Positions 48,791 to 55,111 of a stretch of 55,111 nucleotides of DNA are shown here, in pieces; position 1 is the first letter of the stretch; every line of letters starts with the position of its first letter. The DNA lies in assembly GCA_016926375.1 (NCBI GenBank), contig JAFGOR010000150.1:1-55111 (forward strand), read 5' to 3'. Below the pieces are notes generated by a model. That model searched no databases. It had not been told where the DNA came from and was given only the letters and a program-made list of their open reading frames with translations. The translations under genes and the position numbers were made by a program. Origin of the DNA: Bacteroidales bacterium (GTDB lineage Bacteria > Bacteroidota > Bacteroidia > Bacteroidales > UBA10428).

Positions 48791-49579
48791 TTGAAGAATC
48801 TGATTAATTGTCTAATTTCATATCCGGAAAACCTAAAATTCACCGGTATGAAAGCAATAAGTCTTATTATCGTATGGGTAACCTTGTCATTGCAGTTGTC
48901 ATTGCAGGGTTGCACTCCCGTTTCTTCTCCTGAGATCCTGGTTTTTGCCAAAACACAGGGATTTTATCACACAAGTATTCCCAAAGGCATGGCAACCATC
49001 ATGCAAATTTGCGGGGAGAATGGCATCGCGGTCGATACCTCCCGCAATGCAGAAGTCTTCACTTTTGAAAAACTGAAACGGTATAAAGTCGTCGTCTTTT
49101 TGAACACGAGCGGCGATATCCTCAATGAAGCACAACAGGCTGCCTTTGAAAAGTACATTCAATCAGGCGGAGGATTTGTAGGCATTCATGCCGCTACGGA
49201 CACTGAATATGACTGGCCCTGGTACAACAGGCTTGTAGGGGCCTATTTCCTTTCCCATCCCGCCCAGCAGCAAGCCACGATCAGGGTTACCGACAGGTTG
49301 CATCCTTCCGTCGGTTTCCTGCCGGAACAATGGACACGGACTGACGAGTGGTACAATTTTAAAAACATAAGCCCCGACATTCAGGTCTTGGCCTACCTCG
49401 ATGAAACAACTTACCAGGGTGGAGAAAACGGTGAAAGGCATCCCTTCATCTGGTGCCACGAGTTTGACGGAGGACGGGCCTTGTACACAGGTGTGGGTCA
49501 TCGGGATGACAATTATGATGAGCCGTTGCTGCAAAAGCACCTGCTGGAAGCCATCCGGTGGACCGGGAAACTTAAGTAG
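48791..49579 (+). CDS. ThuA domain-containing protein (trehalose-utilisation-like)
   Basis: ILVFAKTQGFYHTSIPKGMATI, VVFLNTSGDILNEAQQAAFEKYIQSGGGFVGIHAATDTEYDWPWYNRLVGAYFLSHP, GRALYTGVGHRDDNY. Start likely at ATG 48848 (MKAISLIIVW). Confidence 0.9.
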   Translation: MKNLINCLISYPENLKFTGMKAISLIIVWVTLSLQLSLQGCTPVSSPEILVFAKTQGFYHTSIPKGMATIMQICGENGIAVDTSRNAEVFTFEKLKRYKVVVFLNTSGDILNEAQQAAFEKYIQSGGGFVGIHAATDTEYDWPWYNRLVGAYFLSHPAQQQATIRVTDRLHPSVGFLPEQWTRTDEWYNFKNISPDIQVLAYLDETTYQGGENGERHPFIWCHEFDGGRALYTGVGHRDDNYDEPLLQKHLLEAIRWTGKLK

Positions 49580-49593
49580 ATGGATTTCTTCAG

Positions 49594-50181
49594 TTAAAGG
49601 GCGTCAGAGTCCCTGGTGATCTCAAGGTTTTTGGCTGCCGTTTCCAGCAGACTGAACCAAGCAGAGCCGTAATATTGGGACAGTGCGTTTTTGCAAAAAA
49701 GGTAAACCGGCATTTGTTGTTCTTCTCCCAACCGGATTGCAGGCTGGCAGATTTCCCAACGGTCATAGTTTACAGCATCATACTGCCTGTATTTCTTGAT
49801 CCTTATGGGGTAAAGGTAACAGGAAACCGGTTTCCGGAAATCAATCACACCTGCCATAAAGGCTTTTTCAATGGCGCAACGTGCAATTCCGTTTTCAAAC
49901 AGGGTATATGCGCATTCTTTTCCTTCAATTAGAGGGGTTACGGTGTCACTTTCAATATCAATGACCGATGTTCCCTGCTCCTCGATGCTTCTAACAGCTT
50001 CCTCACGGAGAAATGGTTTCAGGGCAGGATAGATTTCTTCCAGTTTCCTTACTTCATCCGCTTCCAGCGGGGCGCCTGAATCCCCTGTGACACAACAGGC
50101 GCCTTTGCAGGCACTCAGGTCACAGGTGAAACAGGATGTGATCACGTCAAGACTGACCAGGGTTTTGTCGATTTCCAGCAT
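49594..50181 (-). CDS. DUF3109 family (Cys-rich, YkgJ-like) protein
   Basis: MLEIDKTLVSLDVITSCFTCDLSACKGACCVTGDSGAPLEADEVRKLEEIYP...CYLYPIRI. Internal ATG 50181 preferred over 50280. Confidence 0.88.
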   Translation of the reverse strand: MLEIDKTLVSLDVITSCFTCDLSACKGACCVTGDSGAPLEADEVRKLEEIYPALKPFLREEAVRSIEEQGTSVIDIESDTVTPLIEGKECAYTLFENGIARCAIEKAFMAGVIDFRKPVSCYLYPIRIKKYRQYDAVNYDRWEICQPAIRLGEEQQMPVYLFCKNALSQYYGSAWFSLLETAAKNLEITRDSDAL

Positions 50182-50266
50182 GAATGAATATTTGGGGCGA
50201 AAATAAGGAATAAGTTGTAAAAGTTGTAAAGGTTGTAAAATCCGTTTCGTCATGCCGAAAATTTTA

Positions 50267-50274
50267 TATATTTG
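50267..50274 (+). promoter_or_regulatory. Bacteroidota -7 promoter element (TATATTTG)
   Basis: Exact match about 46 bp upstream of the secDF ATG. Confidence 0.5.
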
Positions 50275-50319
50275 CGCCACTGTAAAAAATCAGATTTATA
50301 AACTAATATCAATATAGCA

Positions 50320-53300
50320 ATGCGTAACAAAGGAGCCATCTGGACATTGGCTATCGCGCTCGTGCTGGTCTGCCTCTATCAGCTTTCATTCACCGTGGTT
50401 ACAAATAAGGTAAGGAAAGACTCAAAGAAATATGCACGGGATGCACAGAACGTGGTTGACCTGAAAAAGGCAGATTACTACCTTGATTCCATAGCCGGTG
50501 AGCCGGTATATAATTTCCTGTGGCTGAAAAAATATACCTACCGGGAATGCCAGGAAAGGGAAATCAACCTCGGTCTGGACCTGCAGGGTGGTATGAACGT
50601 AATCCTCGAGGTTTCCGTGGTGGATGTCATCCGGTCCATGGCCAATTATTCAAAGGATTCGACCTTTAACCGGGCCCTTGCGCTTGCCAAAAGGAACCAG
50701 GTGGGTTCCAATGAGAATTTTGTAACCCTGTTCGGACGCGCGTTTGAAGCAACCGACCCAAGTGCAAGGCTGTCCGCCATTTTTACTGCACCGGAACTTC
50801 GGGACCTCATCTCTTACAACACCTCCAACGCAGACGTGCTGAAAGTGATCCAGGATGAAGCAGATAAAGCCATTTCCAATTCCTTCAACATCATCACCAC
50901 CCGTATTGACCACTTCGGTGTTACTTCACCCACTGTGCAGCGACTGCAAAATGGTGACCGCATCCTGGTTGAATTGCCCGGTGTGGAAGAAAAGGACAGG
51001 GTAAGGAAACTTTTGCAGGGAGCAGCCCGTCTTGAATTCTGGGAAACCTACAGCAATACCGATGCTGAGATCCGCAACGGCTTACTGGCATTAAATAGCC
51101 TGGTTAAAGAAATCAATAAGGCACAAAAGCCTTCAACACCTGCTGTTCAACAATCCGCAGCTCAGAATGTCATTGACAACCAGGCTCAAAATGCACAGCA
51201 GACTGCCGATGAGGAAACTCCTGCTTTGTTGCAGCAGTTATCTCAGGATAGCACAAGGGTTTCCCAGGATACCGCGGCATCCTCCACAGATGCTTTGTTG
51301 CAGGAGAATCCGTTGTTCAGCGTGCTGGTTCCTTATGTTAATCAGAATGGCGAACTGCTCCCCGGATCGGTTTTCGGCCAGGTTCATTATAAAGATACGG
51401 CCCGCGTAAACCAGTATCTCAGACTGGCCATACAACGCAACCTTTTCCCGCGCAATTTCAAATATTTCTGGTCAGCCGAGCCTATCATGAATCAGACTAC
51501 CCAAAAACCGACTGATTATTATGAAGTGCATGCCATTAAGGTTACCAGCCGTGATGGTCTGCCTCCGCTTACAGGGGACGCGATTACCCGGGCTACAAAC
51601 CAGTATAATGAAAACAGCGGGGAGGCCTATGTATCCATGGACATGAATGCACAGGGCACTCAGATCTGGGCGCGACTTACCCGTGAAAATGTCGGGAATA
51701 TAATTGCCGTGGTAATGGACAATTATGTGTATTCCTATCCCCGCGTCAATGAGGAAATACCCACCGGCAGTTCCCAAATCACTGGCTCATTCGATGCCAA
51801 AGAAGCTGAAGACCTTGCCAATCTCCTGAAGTCCGGTACTATGCCTGCCCCCTGTAAAATCATTCAGGAAGAAGTAATCGGCCCCTCCCTGGGTAAGGAA
51901 TCCATCCGGACAGGTATGAATTCTCTTCTGATCTCCTTCGTGTTGATATTTTCTTTCATGGTCTTCTATTATACCCGAAGGGCTGGTCTGGTCGCTGACG
52001 TTGTCCTCTTCTTGAACATGTTCTTCCTGATCGGGGTACTGGCTTCACTGGGCCTTGCCCTTACGCTGCCGGGTATTGCCGGTATCGTGCTTAACATCGG
52101 TATGTCAGTTGATGCGAACGTCCTTATCAATGAACGTATCCGGGAGGAACTGATGGCCGGCAAAGGCGTTAAGATGGCCGTTGCCGACGGATACAAGAAT
52201 GCCTTATCCGCCATCATCGACGGAAACATCACAACGCTGATCACCGGGATCATTTTATACATCCAGGGTGTCGGTCCGGTGAAAGGTTTTGCCACAACCC
52301 TGGTTATCGGGATCATCACCACCTTGTTCTCCACGCTGTTTATCAGCAGGCTGATCTTTGAAATCTGGCTCGAAAAGAATCCGAATGCGCTCACATTCAG
52401 TACAAGATTATCTGCCGGTGCCTTTAAAAACATTAATCTCGATTACATCGGGAACCGGAAAAAGTTCTATGTACTGTCCGGCGTAATTATGCTTGTTGGA
52501 ATTGGCTCACTCCTAATTCGGGGCCTTGACCAAGGTGTTGACTTTACCGGAGGACGCAATTATATTGTGCAGTTTGAGAAGCCGGTCAGCACTGTCGAAA
52601 TTGCCGGGTTGCTCGAGACCGAACTTGGCATGCGCCCGACCGTAATTACCTATGGTACTGAAGACAAAGTGCGTATCACGACCAAATTCGGCGTTGATTC
52701 TGAAGATCCCGAAGTGGATAATCAGATAGAAGCGTTAATCTACAAGGGTGTCAAGCCAATTGTCGGTGAAAATGTAACCTATGACCAGTTTAAAGACGAT
52801 TATGTTCAGGGATTGCAGCGGGTAGGCCCAACCATTGCAGCTGACATCAAACGAAAATCTTTCATTGCCATTGTCCTGTCCCTGATTTTCATGTTTCTTT
52901 ATGTTGGGTTCAGGTTCCGAAACTGGAGCTTCGGACTGGGTGCCATTGCCTCGCTGGCCCACGACGCCTTTCTTGTAATAGCCGGGTTCTCATTGCTATA
53001 CGGATTAATGCCTTTCTCCCTGGAGGTGGACCAGACTTTCATTGCGGCTGTCCTCACCATTGTAGGGTATTCGGTGAATGATACCGTGGTAATCTTCGAC
53101 AGGGTGAGGGAGTACCGGGCCCTGCATCCCAAAATGGATTTTAAGACATTAATCAATAAGGCGGTCAATGATACATTCAGCCGTACGATCATCACCTCGC
53201 TGACTGTGCTGATCACCGTAGCCATTATCTTTTTCGTCACCGGTCAGAGTGTCAGGGGCTTTGCTTTTGCCCTGCTGATTGGCTTGGTGTCCGGTATTTA

Positions 53301-53388
53301 TTCCACCGTGTTTATTGCATCCGCCCTGGTTTATGATACCAGCATCAGGAGAGACAAGAAGAAACTTGCGCAACAAAGCGCTCGTTGA
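50320..53388 (+). CDS. secDF: Fused protein translocase subunit SecDF
   Basis: 1022 aa; LGLDLQGGMNVILEV, GIAGIVLNIGMSVDANVLINERIREEL (SecD), DQGVDFTGGRNYIVQF and FIAAVLTIVGYSVNDTVVIFDRVRE (SecF). Confidence 0.97.
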   Translation: MRNKGAIWTLAIALVLVCLYQLSFTVVTNKVRKDSKKYARDAQNVVDLKKADYYLDSIAGEPVYNFLWLKKYTYRECQEREINLGLDLQGGMNVILEVSVVDVIRSMANYSKDSTFNRALALAKRNQVGSNENFVTLFGRAFEATDPSARLSAIFTAPELRDLISYNTSNADVLKVIQDEADKAISNSFNIITTRIDHFGVTSPTVQRLQNGDRILVELPGVEEKDRVRKLLQGAARLEFWETYSNTDAEIRNGLLALNSLVKEINKAQKPSTPAVQQSAAQNVIDNQAQNAQQTADEETPALLQQLSQDSTRVSQDTAASSTDALLQENPLFSVLVPYVNQNGELLPGSVFGQVHYKDTARVNQYLRLAIQRNLFPRNFKYFWSAEPIMNQTTQKPTDYYEVHAIKVTSRDGLPPLTGDAITRATNQYNENSGEAYVSMDMNAQGTQIWARLTRENVGNIIAVVMDNYVYSYPRVNEEIPTGSSQITGSFDAKEAEDLANLLKSGTMPAPCKIIQEEVIGPSLGKESIRTGMNSLLISFVLIFSFMVFYYTRRAGLVADVVLFLNMFFLIGVLASLGLALTLPGIAGIVLNIGMSVDANVLINERIREELMAGKGVKMAVADGYKNALSAIIDGNITTLITGIILYIQGVGPVKGFATTLVIGIITTLFSTLFISRLIFEIWLEKNPNALTFSTRLSAGAFKNINLDYIGNRKKFYVLSGVIMLVGIGSLLIRGLDQGVDFTGGRNYIVQFEKPVSTVEIAGLLETELGMRPTVITYGTEDKVRITTKFGVDSEDPEVDNQIEALIYKGVKPIVGENVTYDQFKDDYVQGLQRVGPTIAADIKRKSFIAIVLSLIFMFLYVGFRFRNWSFGLGAIASLAHDAFLVIAGFSLLYGLMPFSLEVDQTFIAAVLTIVGYSVNDTVVIFDRVREYRALHPKMDFKTLINKAVNDTFSRTIITSLTVLITVAIIFFVTGQSVRGFAFALLIGLVSGIYSTVFIASALVYDTSIRRDKKKLAQQSAR

Positions 53389-53397
53389 TTCTTAAAA

Positions 53398-53425
53398 CCC
53401 GGATCCCTGATCCGGGTTTTTTTTA
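53398..53425 (+). terminator. Rho-independent terminator downstream of secDF
   Basis: acccggat-ccctg-atccgggt followed by a T-run. Confidence 0.85.
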
Positions 53426-53436
53426 GCATCTTTTAC

Positions 53437-53444
53437 TATATTTG
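53437..53444 (+). promoter_or_regulatory. Bacteroidota -7 promoter element (TATATTTG)
   Basis: Exact match 18 bp upstream of the tatA ATG, immediately after the secDF terminator. Confidence 0.55.
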
Positions 53445-53462
53445 TAGGCTCAAATTAAATCT

Positions 53463-53885
53463 ATGCAGCATATTTTTGTTTTTCTCAGCGGGGGAGAGTT
53501 GGTGGTTGTTTTTCTGGTTTTCCTGCTGCTTTTCGGATCGAGTAAAATTCCCGAGCTGGCAAAGGGCCTTGGAAAGGGTTTGCGTGAATTCAAAAAGGCG
53601 ACTGACGATATTAAAAAGGAAATCAACAACAGTACCGGAGATATTACACGGGATATTAATGACAGTATCGGGGGGCTCCAGAAAAATATCACGGATATTA
53701 CCTCAGATATATCCAAAGACTTGAACGAGAATGCCGGTTATGTGAGCCAAAGCTTAAACGAAACTTCAACAACCGTAAACCAGAATATTGCGGAAACTGC
53801 TTCAGAAGCGACAAAGGATCTGAACAAGGGTGCAGAAGACATCCAGGACCAGATCAACGAGATCACGGATAATATCAGCTCCTGA
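53463..53885 (+). CDS. tatA: Sec-independent translocase TatA/E-like protein with extended C-terminal amphipathic tail
   Basis: [45 protein letters not shown], then a repetitive Asp/Asn/Ile-rich tail. Confidence 0.9.
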   Translation: MQHIFVFLSGGELVVVFLVFLLLFGSSKIPELAKGLGKGLREFKKATDDIKKEINNSTGDITRDINDSIGGLQKNITDITSDISKDLNENAGYVSQSLNETSTTVNQNIAETASEATKDLNKGAEDIQDQINEITDNISS

Positions 53886-53891
53886 ATTGCC

Positions 53892-54551
53892 ATGGCAATA
53901 ATCGAGGCAACAAACATCAGCAAGTCTTTTGGTTCATTGCAGGTTTTAAAAGGAATCAGCGTAAATATACAGCCGGGCGAAATAGTCACCATTGTTGGTG
54001 CAAGCGGTGCAGGTAAAACAACCTTTCTTCAGATCGCAGGCACGCTCCTCAAACCATCGAAAGGCCAAATCAGGATCAACGGAACAGAGGTCAGCCAGCT
54101 AAAGGACAAAGAACTGGCCAGGTTCAGGAATAAGCACATCGGGTTTGTTTTTCAGTTCCATCACCTGCTGCCCGAATTCACAGCCCTGGAAAATGTATGC
54201 ATACCCGCCTTTATTGCCGGAGTGAGCCGAAATGAAGCCATGCGCCGTGCCGACGACATCCTTGAATTTCTCATGCTCAGTCACCGGCTGAACCATAAAC
54301 CGGGTGAATTGTCCGGTGGCGAGCAACAGCGCGTAGCTGTTGCCAGGGCGCTGATCAATAATCCAGATGTTGTGCTGGCCGATGAACCTTCCGGCAACCT
54401 CGATTCACATAATAAAAAGGAACTTCACGAGCTGTTTTTTTCCCTGCGGAACAAGTATAACCAGACCTTTGTAATCGTCACCCATGATACGGAACTGGCC
54501 GGCATGAGCGACAGGACGATCACGATGCATGACGGGTTACTGGTGAGTTAA
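53892..54551 (+). CDS. lolD: Lipoprotein-releasing ABC transporter ATP-binding protein LolD-like
   Basis: [79 protein letters not shown]. Confidence 0.92.
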   Translation: MAIIEATNISKSFGSLQVLKGISVNIQPGEIVTIVGASGAGKTTFLQIAGTLLKPSKGQIRINGTEVSQLKDKELARFRNKHIGFVFQFHHLLPEFTALENVCIPAFIAGVSRNEAMRRADDILEFLMLSHRLNHKPGELSGGEQQRVAVARALINNPDVVLADEPSGNLDSHNKKELHELFFSLRNKYNQTFVIVTHDTELAGMSDRTITMHDGLLVS

Positions 54552-54562
54552 TTAAGTAATAT

Positions 54563-54611
54563 GCCAATGTGCTTCGCCCACAGAAGCCTTGGCGAAGGAG
54601 GGCAAATGTGC
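54563..54611. repeat. Hairpin flanked by near-identical 10-bp direct repeats
   Basis: gccaatgtgc (54563-54572) and gcaaatgtgc (54602-54611) flank cttcgcc...ggcgaag (54572-54578 / 54591-54597). Confidence 0.45.
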
Positions 54612-54632
54612 AAACTGCAAGCATGTACCTGA

Positions 54633-54845
54633 CATCAACAAAGGTTCCGCGGCCAAGCGCATCAATATGTACTGATATCTTCACCAGAACGTGCACTACT
54701 TGAGTGTTTGTATCTTACTCCAAATCATTTTGACATGGTCGAATGCTATCAGGTCCTCGAAGGTCTTTCAAATCTTCGGCCAAAAGTACTGCATCGATTG
54801 ATTACAATCATATATTCAGGAGTTGGGTTGACTGAAATGTGTTAA
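54633..54845 (+). pseudogene. Fragment of an AbiEi-type (type IV TA) antitoxin/transcriptional regulator
   Basis: Open frame without a start codon: HQQRFRGQAHQYVLISSPERALLECLYLTPNHFDMVECYQVLEGLSNLRPKVLHRLITIIYSGVGLTEMC*. The ISSPERALLE.LYL.P...VLEGL.NLRP segment matches the remembered AbiEi pattern. Confidence 0.6.
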
Positions 54846-55027
54846 TTATGTAAATCTTATAAATAATTGTGTAACAACTTTCTTCTCAAATTGACATAAC
54901 TTTTCCAAATATGGTGGTAAGCGATGAACGCAGAATTGAAATAAGAATATTTACAAAATAAAGCCTTTAAATTTATTTGGCGGAATCCGAAAAGCCATAT
55001 GAGTAGGAAAATAATAAAAATAATATT

Positions 55028-55111
55028 ATGAGAACAATTAAGAGTCTAGTAATCATTGGAGTTGTTGCACTTTTAGCATCATGTGCATCAACAGCCAAAT
55101 TTCCTGTTTCA
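55028..55111 (+). CDS. Lipoprotein (partial, runs off window)
   Basis: MRTIKSLVIIGVVALLASCASTAKFPVS...; lipobox LLASC. Confidence 0.75.
   Translation, partial: MRTIKSLVIIGVVALLASCASTAKFPVS

Noticed and set aside
51141-51400. Low-complexity Gln/Thr/Ala-rich insertion in SecDF as a foreign insertion
   Set aside because: In-frame linker between intact SecD motifs; variable linkers of this sort are expected in Bacteroidota SecDF.
54551-55027. tRNA or structured RNA in the right-hand intergenic region
   Set aside because: No cloverleaf or T-loop motif could be found by eye; most of the conserved signal is the AbiEi-like frame.

Overview
The window is a 55 kb stretch of a Bacteroidota (Bacteroidales-like) chromosome. 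Most of it is housekeeping: valS, pdxH, nadC, rlmH, glmM, era, der, glnN (type III GS), secDF, tatA and lolD. It also holds a type IX secretion-type surface locus (gliding-motility C-terminal adhesin, PorP/SprF, PD40/PKD protein, propeller-SpoIIE phosphatase). The most accessory-looking part is an AT-rich island at about 1.1-4.7 kb. It encodes a small Cys-rich secreted peptide resembling the NVEALA family, a 6-bladed beta-propeller lipoprotein, a CxxC thioredoxin-like membrane-anchored protein and its own signal peptidase I. Upstream lie a G11 tract and a promoter-like box followed by a hairpin and T-run, and a perfect 14-bp hairpin separates the peptide ORF from the rest. Other points of interest are a cluster of palindromic CTACAATAATTCATCC repeats (5.95-6.29 kb), a DUF3857/transglutaminase pair in which one member has lost catalytic residues, inverted degenerate tandem repeats filling all three wide convergent gene gaps, and an unannotated fragment of an AbiEi-type antitoxin near the right end. 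No rRNA, tRNA or CRISPR array could be supported. All calls come from reading the sequence and the supplied ORF track. No database search was run.
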